The notes under the pieces: generated by a model
The model's input: only the letters and a program-made list of their open reading frames with translations
The model's database searches: none
Told to the model about the DNA's origin: nothing
Shown here: positions 33,536-41,348 of the stretch, one piece after another
Numbering within the stretch: the stretch's first letter is position 1
How the letters are laid out: each line of letters starts with the position of its first letter
Made by a program: the position numbers and the translations under genes
Source: an uncultured Bacteroidales bacterium
GTDB taxonomy: Bacteria; Bacteroidota; Bacteroidia; Bacteroidales; UBA932
NCBI GenBank assembly: GCA_905233275.1
Contig: CAJODR010000008.1
Coordinates: 24,580 to 70,174 of the forward strand
Direction: 5' to 3'
Length of the DNA stretch: 45,595 nucleotides

Positions 33536-34125
33536 TCCGCCGTCTATTATATCCCGAATACCCGGCCCCGGTGCTTCCACATCCGACAATCGACCGGACC
33601 TCAGACGATTTCTCCGGAGGCGGCGAATACCTCCCCGTCACGGACCCCGACGGCGTTGTCATTGCCAGGGCCCGTCGCGGCTGGATCCATTCCGCCAAAA
33701 AGCTCCTCCATCCCGTCGTCCACCTCCATGTCGTCGACCGCCTGGGCCGCATCTGGCTACAGAAACGGAGCGCCTCCAAGGACATGTACCCAGGCTGCCG
33801 GGACTTTGCAGTCGGCGGCCACATAGCCTACGGCGAACAGCCCGAAGAAGCCCTTATCCGCGAATCCGCCGAAGAAATCGGCCTCCGCGACTTCAACCCC
33901 ATGCTCCTCGACAGCTACATCTTCGACGGCGGCAGCGAGGAAGAACTCGTCTACTCATTCGCCACCGTGGGCAATTTCACTCTCGTCCCCGACGAAATCG
34001 AGGTTGCAGACATCCAGCCCTGGACGCCGGAAGCCATCGCCAAAGCCATCGGAAGCGGCATCTTCACCCCGTCCTTCGAGGACGAATACCCCCGCGTCGC
34101 CGACGCCCTCCAGCGCCTTTTGTAA
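33532..34125 (+). CDS. Nudix hydrolase (YfcD/IPP isomerase-like group)
   Basis: 197 aa from the ATG at 33532, which overlaps the transporter stop (ATGA). The Nudix box is complete at residues 96-118: G-x5-E-x7-RE-x2-EE-x-GL, with E111, E114 and E115 as metal ligands. It is preceded by LHVVDRLGRIWLQKRSASKD, the layout of the YfcD/isopentenyl-diphosphate isomerase-like group. The enzyme hydrolyses a nucleoside diphosphate linked to another moiety; its substrate is unknown. The N-terminal ~60 residues are extra relative to a minimal Nudix fold. The DUF4922-SpoIID gene follows 48 nt downstream. Confidence 0.88.
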   Translation: MIRRLLYPEYPAPVLPHPTIDRTSDDFSGGGEYLPVTDPDGVVIARARRGWIHSAKKLLHPVVHLHVVDRLGRIWLQKRSASKDMYPGCRDFAVGGHIAYGEQPEEALIRESAEEIGLRDFNPMLLDSYIFDGGSEEELVYSFATVGNFTLVPDEIEVADIQPWTPEAIAKAIGSGIFTPSFEDEYPRVADALQRLL

Positions 34126-34173
34126 CGCCCTCCCTTGCAAAATCGACGGCAAATTGTTATATTTACAACCCGT

Positions 34174-36441
34174 ATGGCTGTCGACTTGGAGAAATTCGTA
34201 CGCGACCAGCTCTCGGTATGGCCGGAACTGGCGGCATCGATGCGCTCCCTCAAGAGCGTAAGGACGCGCCAGCTCCCCCTCGGCGACCTCAATGTCACCC
34301 TCCAGTGCAATCCTGAACGCGTCTCGTCGACCACCGCGGACGTCTCTCCGGAGATCCTCGCCTCGAGGCCCTGCCCCCTCTGCGCCGACCACCGGCCGGA
34401 ATGCCAGCACTTCATCCGCCTCGAAGGCCGCAAACGCCGCGCTTACCACCTGATAGTCAACCGCTATCCCATTTTTCAGCGCCATTTCGTCATCGTTCGC
34501 GAAGCGCACGAGCCACAGTCTATATGGCATCGCTATGTCGACATGCTCGACATGGCCGAACAGCTGCCCTCCTGCGTCATATTTTATAATGGACCCCGCA
34601 GCGGTGCCTCCATCCCTGACCATCTCCACTTCCAGGCTGTCCGCAAGGGCTACATGCCCCTGGAACGCTCAGTCGACCGCCTTCTCGGCCTGATCTCATC
34701 GTCCGACGGCCAGATACCCCTGGGCATCTCCCGTGACATCGAATACGTCACCTGCGTCCAGGACGCGCAACTCTTCCACTACCGCCATTTCGCGCACGGA
34801 ATATTCGCCCTGAGGGCCACCACGTCCAAGTCGATGGCCAAGATGTTCTATCGTCTTCTCGATTGCGCCCCCTTCGTCGAAGGCGAAGACGAACCCCGCT
34901 TCAACGTTCAGACCTGGACCTCCGAAGGCGAATACCGCGCCATCGTCATCATCCGCAGCCAAAGCCGCTCCCACCACTATTTCGCCACCGGCGAAGACCA
35001 TTATTTGATAGCCCCCGGCTGCGCCGACATGGGCGGCTACTTCATCCTCCCCGATCCCGCCGACTTCGACCGCATCACCCCGGAAGTCCTCCGCGAAGTC
35101 CTCGACGAAGTCACCATATCCGAAGAAACTGAGCAGCAGATTATCTGGCGCCTCGTCCGCACCCAGCCCAAGATCGAGGTCGGCATCATGTCCGGCCCCG
35201 AAATCTGGTTCGAAGTCATCTCCGACGGCGCCGGCCCCCAGAAAGTCAGCTACTCCGAAGGCAAAATCCTCTACAACGGCGCCCTCTACGACGAACTCTT
35301 CTTCGAGGCCCAAACCATCTCCACGCTCTTCGCGGAGCCCTCATTCATCCTCAAAGGCGTCACTATCGGCGTCGGCTTCCACTGGCAGCGCCAGCAGGAC
35401 CAGACATTCGCAGGCACGCTCAAATTCATCGTCGACGGCGGCAAAGTCACGGCCGTCAACATCATCGGCCTCGAAGACTACCTCCTCAGCGTCATCTCCT
35501 CCGAGATGAAGGCCTCCTCCGACCTCGAAATGCTCAAGGCCCACGCCGTCATCTCCCGCTCCTGGGTCCTCTCCCAACTCACCCACCGCCGCCACCGCAC
35601 CACCACCATCCCCTTCACCCCAGCCTCCACCCCGGATCTCGTTACTTATCTTGAAAATAAAAATAAGACATTACCTCCTTCCACTACGCAATCATCATTA
35701 CCTTATTATAAAATAGTCAAGTGGTTCGACCATGAGGATCATAAGCGCTTTGATTTGTGTGCGGATGATCATTGCCAGAGGTATCAGGGATTGACGTTGG
35801 CGATTGGGGAGAATGTGAGGAAGGCGATTGATGAGACGTGGGGGATGATACTGACGTCGGAGGGGGAGATTTGTGATACGCGCTTTTCCAAGTGCTGCGG
35901 CGGGAGGATGGAGGAGTTTTCGACCTGTTGGGAGGACCGGGATTACCCGTACCTTCGCGGCGACGAGGATCCGTTCTGCGACACTGACGACGAGAACATT
36001 CTTTCCAAGGTGCTCAACGACTATGACCTTGAGACGCGCGACTTTCACGACTGGACCGTCGAATACGGGGTCGACGAACTCTCCGCCCTGCTGAAGGAGC
36101 GGAGCGGCATCGACATCGGCACCATTACGGACCTGATTCCGCTCGAAAGGGGAGTGAGCGGCCGTATAAAACTGCTTCGCATCGAAGGTACAGAAGGTGT
36201 TATCGAAGTTGGCAAGGAGCTGATGATCAGGCGTTTCCTCTCGACCAGCCATCTCAAGAGCTCCGCCTTCGAGGTGGAGAAAGCGCCCGGGCGCTTCATT
36301 CTCCGCGGCCACGGCTGGGGCCACGGCGTCGGCCTCTGCCAGATAGGAGCCGCGGTGATGGCCTCCAAGGGCTATCGCTTCGACGAGATACTCTCCCACT
36401 ATTATCCTGGAGCAAAACTGGAAAAACATGATGAGAAATAA
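34174..36441 (+). CDS. DUF4922 (HIT-like) - SpoIID/LytB fusion protein
   Basis: 755 aa from the ATG at 34174. The N-terminal ~310 residues are a DUF4922 domain with a paired-Cys segment (RPCPLCADHRPECQHF) and a HIT-type active site SIPDHLHFQA (H150, H152, Q154), related to nucleotide phosphorylases. Residues ~345-755 form a SpoIID/LytB domain: EDYLLSVISSEMK with the expected catalytic Glu E444, and the C-terminal HGWGHGVGLCQIGA. SpoIID proteins are lytic transglycosylases acting on glycan strands lacking stem peptides. No signal peptide is visible, so the location of the transglycosylase half is unclear. Codon use shifts sharply between ~35640 and 35930. It overlaps the AmpG gene by 14 nt. 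Confidence 0.88.
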   Translation: MAVDLEKFVRDQLSVWPELAASMRSLKSVRTRQLPLGDLNVTLQCNPERVSSTTADVSPEILASRPCPLCADHRPECQHFIRLEGRKRRAYHLIVNRYPIFQRHFVIVREAHEPQSIWHRYVDMLDMAEQLPSCVIFYNGPRSGASIPDHLHFQAVRKGYMPLERSVDRLLGLISSSDGQIPLGISRDIEYVTCVQDAQLFHYRHFAHGIFALRATTSKSMAKMFYRLLDCAPFVEGEDEPRFNVQTWTSEGEYRAIVIIRSQSRSHHYFATGEDHYLIAPGCADMGGYFILPDPADFDRITPEVLREVLDEVTISEETEQQIIWRLVRTQPKIEVGIMSGPEIWFEVISDGAGPQKVSYSEGKILYNGALYDELFFEAQTISTLFAEPSFILKGVTIGVGFHWQRQQDQTFAGTLKFIVDGGKVTAVNIIGLEDYLLSVISSEMKASSDLEMLKAHAVISRSWVLSQLTHRRHRTTTIPFTPASTPDLVTYLENKNKTLPPSTTQSSLPYYKIVKWFDHEDHKRFDLCADDHCQRYQGLTLAIGENVRKAIDETWGMILTSEGEICDTRFSKCCGGRMEEFSTCWEDRDYPYLRGDEDPFCDTDDENILSKVLNDYDLETRDFHDWTVEYGVDELSALLKERSGIDIGTITDLIPLERGVSGRIKLLRIEGTEGVIEVGKELMIRRFLSTSHLKSSAFEVEKAPGRFILRGHGWGHGVGLCQIGAAVMASKGYRFDEILSHYYPGAKLEKHDEK

Positions 36442-37804
36442 ACAAAACGTCTCCGGCTGGCTGTGGGTGCCAACACTTTATTTCGCGGAAGGCCTGCCTT
36501 ATTTCATTGTCAACACTATATCGGTGATCATCCTGAAAGACCTCGGGATGGACAATGCCCATCTGGCCCTGGTAACCAGCCTCATCGGTCTGCCTTGGCT
36601 CCTCAAGCCGCTCTGGAGTCCCTTCGTGGATATATTCAAGAGCAAACGCTGGTGGATTTTGACAATGCAAATCCTGATGGCGGTCTCGGTCGCCTTGCTG
36701 GCCCTGACGCTACCGGAATCGTCGCCGTTCACCTTGACGCTGATATTCTTCACGATTACCGGATTCGCGTCGGCATCGCATGATATCGCGGCAGACGGAT
36801 TCTACATGATTGCCCTCGATCCCGGCCGCCAGTCGGCATTCATCGGCATCCGCAATACATTCTACAGAATAGCGATGGTATTCGGCCAGGGCGTCCTGGT
36901 CGTGCTCGCCGGCTGGATTGAAAAGCGCACTGTCGGTTCTGCCATCATGCAGCAGCTGGCAGACAATCCTGACCTTCCCGCTGAGCAGATTCTCTCGCCT
37001 GATCAGCTGATGGCATACCACAGCGGGGTATCCCATTCCTGGACCATTACCATTGTCATTACCTCCCTGATTCTGGCCCTTGTCTCCTTGTGGCATCTGT
37101 TCATGCTTCCGAAGTCGAATGACGATCGCGTGGCCGGCAAAAAGGACCTCAGGGCCGTTTTCGGCGAATTCTGGGAGGCCTTCCGCAGCTTCTTCGCCAA
37201 GCCCGGAATATGGCTGCTCATCGCTTTCCTCCTGCTGTATCGCCTTCCGGAAGCATTCTCCGTCAAACTCCTGTATCCATTCTTCAGTGACGTTCCCGGC
37301 GAGGGAGGCCTGGGGCTGGACAAGGAGGCTTTCGGCCTCGTGTATGGCACTGCCGGAGTGATTGCACTGCTTGCCGGAGGTATCCTCGGCGGGTGGCATA
37401 TTTCCCGCAGGGGACTCAGGCGCTGCCTGTTTCCGATGGCGCTCAGCCTGGCGCTGCCGTGTGCCGTGTATCTGTTCCTGGCCATTGCCCAGCCGACGTC
37501 GATTTGGACGGTCGGAGGCTGCGTTGTATTCGATCAGTTCGGCTATGGCTACGGTTTTACGGCCTATACCATGTATATGATGTTCTTCGCCGACGGCCCG
37601 CTGAAGACTTCCCATTATGCGATCTGCACCGGCTTCATGGCCCTGTCCATGCTGCTGCCGGGCGCCGTGGCAGGTTATCTCCAGCAGTGGCTGGGATATG
37701 TGGGATTCTTCGTGCTGGTGATGGTCTGCTGCCTGGCTACTGTCGCGGTGACATTCGTCGTCAGACGCCGGATTCCCGAAACCTACGGATGTGCACGTAA
37801 ATAA
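36428..37804 (+). CDS. ampG: AmpG-like MFS permease (muropeptide/anhydro-sugar uptake)
   Basis: 458 aa, about 12 membrane spans. The N-terminus YFAEGLPYFIVNTISVIILK followed by LIGLPWLLKPLWSPFVDIF is typical of AmpG/SLC33-like transporters, which import anhydro-muropeptides or GlcNAc-anhMurNAc for cell-wall recycling. The conserved ASHDIAADGFY segment and GFTAYTMYMMFF in the C-terminal half also fit. It sits between a SpoIID-type transglycosylase, which would make anhydro-ended fragments, and a NamZ exo-muramidase, and overlaps the former by 14 nt. Two adjacent ATGs (36428, 36431) are both possible starts. Confidence 0.82.
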   Translation: MMRNKQNVSGWLWVPTLYFAEGLPYFIVNTISVIILKDLGMDNAHLALVTSLIGLPWLLKPLWSPFVDIFKSKRWWILTMQILMAVSVALLALTLPESSPFTLTLIFFTITGFASASHDIAADGFYMIALDPGRQSAFIGIRNTFYRIAMVFGQGVLVVLAGWIEKRTVGSAIMQQLADNPDLPAEQILSPDQLMAYHSGVSHSWTITIVITSLILALVSLWHLFMLPKSNDDRVAGKKDLRAVFGEFWEAFRSFFAKPGIWLLIAFLLLYRLPEAFSVKLLYPFFSDVPGEGGLGLDKEAFGLVYGTAGVIALLAGGILGGWHISRRGLRRCLFPMALSLALPCAVYLFLAIAQPTSIWTVGGCVVFDQFGYGYGFTAYTMYMMFFADGPLKTSHYAICTGFMALSMLLPGAVAGYLQQWLGYVGFFVLVMVCCLATVAVTFVVRRRIPETYGCARK

Positions 37805-37814
37805 TAGGAAATAT

Positions 37815-39104
37815 ATGTTAGTCAGGTACTTGTCAGCAATAGCGGTCGCCCTGTCCTTCCTCTCCTGCTCGCCGAAAGCCCCAGCACAGCCCGTGCGGGA
37901 AATGCTTCCCCGCGGCGAGGTCAAGCCGGGCATAGAGGTCCTCCGCGACCGCGGATTCGACGTCCTCAAAGGCAAAAAGGTTGGTCTCGTCACCAATCCG
38001 AGCGGCGTCGACAGAAATCTCAAGTCGACTATTGACATACTGTTTGACGCACCGGAAGTGGACCTCGTCGCCCTCTACGGCCCCGAGCACGGTGTCCGCG
38101 GCGACATCGGTGCCGGAGCGCACATCGAGGACTACCGCGACCCCGCGACCGGTCTTCCTGTCTATTCGCTCTACGGAGCGTCCCGCGAGCCTTCCGCTGA
38201 AATGCTCCGCGGCATCGACGTCATAGTCTACGACATCCAAGACGTCGGAACCCGCTCATACACATTTATTTCCACTCTCGGTCTCGTGATGCGCGCCTGC
38301 GGCACCCTCGGCATAGACGTCGTGGTCCTCGACCGCCCCAATCCCCTCGGCGGCGACAAAGTCGAAGGCTGCCTCGTCGAGCCCGGCTACCATTCGTTCG
38401 TCAGCCAGTTCCGCATCCCTTACGTCTACGGCCTGACGGTAGGGGAGCTCGCCACCCTCATCAACGAGGAGGGCCTCAACCGCGGCCAGAAAGGCGAACA
38501 GCCGCATATCAAGTGCCGCCTCACCGTCATTCCCATGGAAGGCTGGACCCGTGACATGCTCTACTCCGACACCGGCCTCCCCTGGATTCTGCCTTCGCCG
38601 AATATCCCCTCGCCCTGGTCCGCCATCTGCTATCCTTCGTCCGGCATTGCGGGCGAGATGGCGGGATTCCTCAATATCGGAATCGGCTACAACATCCCCT
38701 TCGAGACCTTTGCGGCCGAATGGATTGACGCAGACGCCCTCAAGGCCCGCCTCGACAGCTACGGCATTCCCGGGACGGCTTTCCGCGTGATTCATTATTC
38801 GCCGCTCTTCGGTCCCCTCGAAAAGACGCCCATTCACGGCGTGCAGTTCTTCTATACCGATTATGCCGCCGCAGACATCACCCTGACGCAGTTTTACGTC
38901 ATGCAAGCCATCGGCGAACTCTATCCGGACCACAACCCTTTCAAGGAGCCCGGACGCAAGTTCGCGATGTTCAATCTCGTCTGTGGTACGAAATATGTAA
39001 AAGACCATTTCGGAGAGAGTCTCCGGGTCAGCGACATCCGCGAGTACTGGATGAAAGACACGGACTCTTTCAGAAAACTTAAAACGAAGTATCACCTATA
39101 TTAA
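37815..39104 (+). CDS. namZ: exo-beta-N-acetylmuramidase NamZ (DUF1343) lipoprotein
   Basis: 429 aa from the ATG at 37815, preceded by AGGAA and yielding a clean lipoprotein signal (ALSFLSC, C18). An in-frame ATG at 37791 would add eight polar residues and overlap the previous gene. DUF1343/NamZ enzymes release MurNAc from the non-reducing ends of peptide-free glycan. Family segments: KKVGLVTNPSGVDRNLKSTI, ALYGPEHGVRGD (conserved E91), YDIQDVGTRSYTFISTL, LDRPNPLGG and PSPNIPSPWSAICYPS. Together with the neighbouring AmpG-like permease and SpoIID-type enzyme it defines a peptidoglycan recycling cluster like that described around NamZ in Tannerella. Confidence 0.9.
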   Translation: MLVRYLSAIAVALSFLSCSPKAPAQPVREMLPRGEVKPGIEVLRDRGFDVLKGKKVGLVTNPSGVDRNLKSTIDILFDAPEVDLVALYGPEHGVRGDIGAGAHIEDYRDPATGLPVYSLYGASREPSAEMLRGIDVIVYDIQDVGTRSYTFISTLGLVMRACGTLGIDVVVLDRPNPLGGDKVEGCLVEPGYHSFVSQFRIPYVYGLTVGELATLINEEGLNRGQKGEQPHIKCRLTVIPMEGWTRDMLYSDTGLPWILPSPNIPSPWSAICYPSSGIAGEMAGFLNIGIGYNIPFETFAAEWIDADALKARLDSYGIPGTAFRVIHYSPLFGPLEKTPIHGVQFFYTDYAAADITLTQFYVMQAIGELYPDHNPFKEPGRKFAMFNLVCGTKYVKDHFGESLRVSDIREYWMKDTDSFRKLKTKYHLY

Positions 39105-39116
39105 ACCTTTTGTGTT

Positions 39117-40739
39117 ATGAAAAAGATTGTCACTTTGGCTACGGCCACCTTGCTTTCCCTCCTTGTCGCGGGCAGCGCGGATGCTCTGGCCCAGCGCGGC
39201 AACACTTCCTCGGGATCCTCTACCCGTCAGAGCAGCTCCTCTTCGAGCTCTTCGACAAGGCAGAGTTCCTCGACTTCCGGTTCCTCGACGCGCCAGAGTG
39301 GCTCTTCGACCCGTCAGAGCGGCACGGCGTCCACTTCGTCGAGTTCGACCCGTCAGAGCGGCGGCACTTCGACTTCCCGTCAGAGCGGCAGTTCGACGAC
39401 CCGTCAGAACGGCGGCACCGCCACCTCCAGCGGCAGCACCTCACGTCAGAGCACCACTACGACCAGCGGTTCTACCCGTCAGAGTGGTTCTACTGATTCC
39501 GGCAGCTCCACCCGCCAGAGCGGTACTGCTACCTCTTCCGGATCATCGACCCGTCAGAGCGGGACTTCGACTTCCAGCAGCTCTACCCGTCAGAGTGGTA
39601 CCACTACTTCCAGCAGTTCGACTCGCCAGAGCGGCACCGCCACTTCTTCCGGCACTTCAACCCGCCAGAGTGGCACCGCCACCTCTTCCGGCTCGTCGAC
39701 CCGCCAGAGCGGTACCGCCACCACCGGCTCCACGACCCGTCAGACCGGCAACTCCTCTTCCCGCAGCACTGCTTCTACTGACCTGAACGGAGGCGTACGC
39801 GTCACTTCAGCATCTGACGGCACTGTCCGTTCCAACAGCAATGTCACCAAGCAGGGCCTCGGCACCGCCGGTGTCGCAGAAACCGGCAACAGCAAGCCTG
39901 CCGACGGCGGCTACAAGGCTGACAAGTACGGCAACTATCGTGACAGGGCCGGCAACTACCGCTACGGCGACGCAGGCCAGTACCGTCTCGATGACCACTA
40001 CAACGCCTTCAGGACTCCTCCTCGCGATCGTGGATTCATCGACTACGGACGTCCCGGCCACTTCTACGCTGACAAGCCTCACTACTTCGGCTATCGCGTT
40101 GAGAGGCTGCCTTCGAGAGTCCGTCTGGTCTCCTACTACGGCATCAATTACTATCTTTACAATGGTGTCTACTACCGTCCTTACGGCAACACCTACGTAA
40201 TCTGCCGTCCTCCTTTCGGAACCTACATTGACATCCGTGTCGGCAGAGGTCCTTTCAACAGGGTGCGTTTCTCCTACTACACCAATGTGTACCGTGCGTT
40301 TGAGGTCAATGCCATCTATCTCAACGACAGGACCATCGCAGAGCAAAACCGCATCATCGCCGAGAACAACGCCATCATAGCCAGGCAGAACAGCGCCATA
40401 GCACTCAACTCCACGAGAGCCAACAGTGCATACAACCTGGCATCGCAGCTCGGACTCGTCCAGAGCTACGCAGGAGCCAACCTCGAGTACTTCTACCAGG
40501 ACGGCGTATTCTACACCGTGAACGACGGCCGCTATCAGGTCATCATTCCTCCGGCAGGAGCTCTCGTAGATTCACTGCCTGACGACTATGACGTCATCAA
40601 CATGGGCGGATTCGAGCTCTACAAGGTTGACGACACTGTCTATCGCCTTACCCTCGTAGACGGTATCCCTTACCTCGAGGTTCTGGGCCAGATGTATGGC
40701 TCACTGGCCAATCAGTACAACTTTTACGGCAACTATTGA
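39117..40739 (+). CDS. secreted Ser/Thr-rich TRQSG-repeat protein with DUF6515-like C-terminus
   Basis: 540 aa. A Sec signal peptide of ~25 residues ends at ALA-Q. Residues ~30-215 consist of Ser/Thr/Gly with sixteen irregular [ST]RQ[SNT] repeats (for example TRQSGTATSSGSS), likely disordered and possibly a wall- or glycan-contacting stalk. Residues ~270-540 are Tyr/Arg-rich (FIDYGRPGHFYADKPHYFGY, YYLYNGVYYRPYGNTYVI), followed by an Asn/Ile/Ala helical stretch and two repeats with PPxGALVDSLPDDYD, resembling DUF6515 proteins. The function is unknown. It lies 12 nt after namZ and 2 nt before the plug-only lipoprotein, so it is probably co-transcribed. Confidence 0.78.
   Translation: MKKIVTLATATLLSLLVAGSADALAQRGNTSSGSSTRQSSSSSSSSTRQSSSTSGSSTRQSGSSTRQSGTASTSSSSTRQSGGTSTSRQSGSSTTRQNGGTATSSGSTSRQSTTTTSGSTRQSGSTDSGSSTRQSGTATSSGSSTRQSGTSTSSSSTRQSGTTTSSSSTRQSGTATSSGTSTRQSGTATSSGSSTRQSGTATTGSTTRQTGNSSSRSTASTDLNGGVRVTSASDGTVRSNSNVTKQGLGTAGVAETGNSKPADGGYKADKYGNYRDRAGNYRYGDAGQYRLDDHYNAFRTPPRDRGFIDYGRPGHFYADKPHYFGYRVERLPSRVRLVSYYGINYYLYNGVYYRPYGNTYVICRPPFGTYIDIRVGRGPFNRVRFSYYTNVYRAFEVNAIYLNDRTIAEQNRIIAENNAIIARQNSAIALNSTRANSAYNLASQLGLVQSYAGANLEYFYQDGVFYTVNDGRYQVIIPPAGALVDSLPDDYDVINMGGFELYKVDDTVYRLTLVDGIPYLEVLGQMYGSLANQYNFYGNY
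39222..39760 (+). repeat. degenerate repeat tract encoding sixteen [ST]RQ[SNT]-x(4-11) units
   Basis: Units begin at the ACC-CGT-CAG at 39222 and end with the one at 39735. At the base level the recurring core is CGACCCGTCAGAGCGGCAC with variants, and unit length varies from 7 to 14 codons. All length changes are multiples of three. Confidence 0.85.
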
Positions 40740-40741
40740 TT

Positions 40742-41173
40742 ATGAATCGCACACTTCCGATTCTTCTCGCTTCCGGCCTTGTCCTCCTGTCCTGCGGGAC
40801 GGCGGACAGGGCCGTTGAGCAGAGACAATACAATCTCGGCTACGGCATTGTCGTCACCGACGAAACCAAGACGGAGTCCGTCTCCACTGTCAAGGTGGAC
40901 AACACGATGTCCACATACCGCTCCATCTACGACTACATTCAGGGCCGCGTCCCCGGTGTCCAGGTCAAAGGTGACAAAATTTACATCCGCGGTATCAACA
41001 CGGTCAATTCCTCGACAGACCCCCTCATCCTCGTCGACGGCGTAGTCTGCGACGACATCTCCTGGATTAATCCTGCTGACGTCAAATCCATCGACGTCCT
41101 CAAAGATGCCGCCTCCTGCTCCCTCTACGGCGCCCGCGGCGCCAACGGCGTAATAATTATTCATCTGAAATAA
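40742..41173 (+). CDS. plug-only TonB-receptor domain lipoprotein
   Basis: 143 aa from the ATG at 40742. Lipobox LVLLSC with C18. The mature protein holds only a SusC-type plug domain: SIYDYIQGRVPGVQVKGDKI, IYIRGINTVNSSTDPLILVD, and then IDVLKDAASCSLYGARGANG, the last matching the SusC segment ILKDASSAAIYGSRAANGV. It then stops at IIIHLK with no barrel. The reading frame is intact with its own lipoprotein signal, so it does not look like a decayed SusC. It may occupy or regulate a TonB-dependent channel, or serve as a protein-binding module. Its natural terminator has been split by the IS element at 41211. Confidence 0.85.
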   Translation: MNRTLPILLASGLVLLSCGTADRAVEQRQYNLGYGIVVTDETKTESVSTVKVDNTMSTYRSIYDYIQGRVPGVQVKGDKIYIRGINTVNSSTDPLILVDGVVCDDISWINPADVKSIDVLKDAASCSLYGARGANGVIIIHLK

Positions 41174-41189
41174 TACAGCCAGAAATAAC

Positions 41190-41210
41190 GCAAAAAGGGC
41201 CGGCAAACCG
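41190..41210 (+). terminator. left half of a terminator hairpin disrupted by the IS element
   Basis: Removing the IS (41211-42912) and one target copy rejoins CAAAAAGGGCCGGC, a 5-nt AAACC loop and GCCGACCCTTTTTTG. CGGC pairs with GCCG, GGG with CCC and AAAAA with TTTTT, with a single C-A mismatch. This is a Rho-independent terminator suited to the plug gene; its right half now lies at 42913-42934. Confidence 0.7.
41203..41210 (+). repeat. target site duplication, left copy (GCAAACCG)
   Basis: GCAAACCG directly abuts the left inverted repeat and recurs at 42913-42920 directly after the right inverted repeat. Confidence 0.9.
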
Positions 41211-41259
41211 GAGGGCACTGAAAAAGGTGTTCAACAGAAAGGCCCCTGACAATTAAGTC

Positions 41260-41301
41260 AATCGAAGGATATCGAGATTGTTCGGTATCCTTCGATTTTT
41301 T
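41260..41301 (+). terminator. inward-facing terminator at the left IS end
   Basis: AATCGAAGGATA (41260-41271) pairs perfectly with TATCCTTCGATT (41286-41297), and the T-run continues to 41301. Oriented to stop + strand transcription entering the element from the plug gene. Confidence 0.8.
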
Positions 41302-41348
41302 CGATTCTCAGAGAGATGTTTATGCGGATTGCAGGCTATTTCTGCCCT

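Noticed and set aside
36710..38038. 442-codon antisense frame over the AmpG-like and NamZ genes
   Set aside because: Both + strand genes are well supported and the antisense product shows no recognisable domain.
39222..39760. possible CRISPR or satellite array
   Set aside because: Repeats are short, of variable length, in frame within a secreted protein gene and have no unique spacers.
39127..39786. 219-codon + strand frame inside the TRQSG repeat gene (Arg/Pro/Ala-rich)
   Set aside because: It is a frame shadow of the Ser/Thr repeat tract, which is stop-poor in all frames; no signal or family match.
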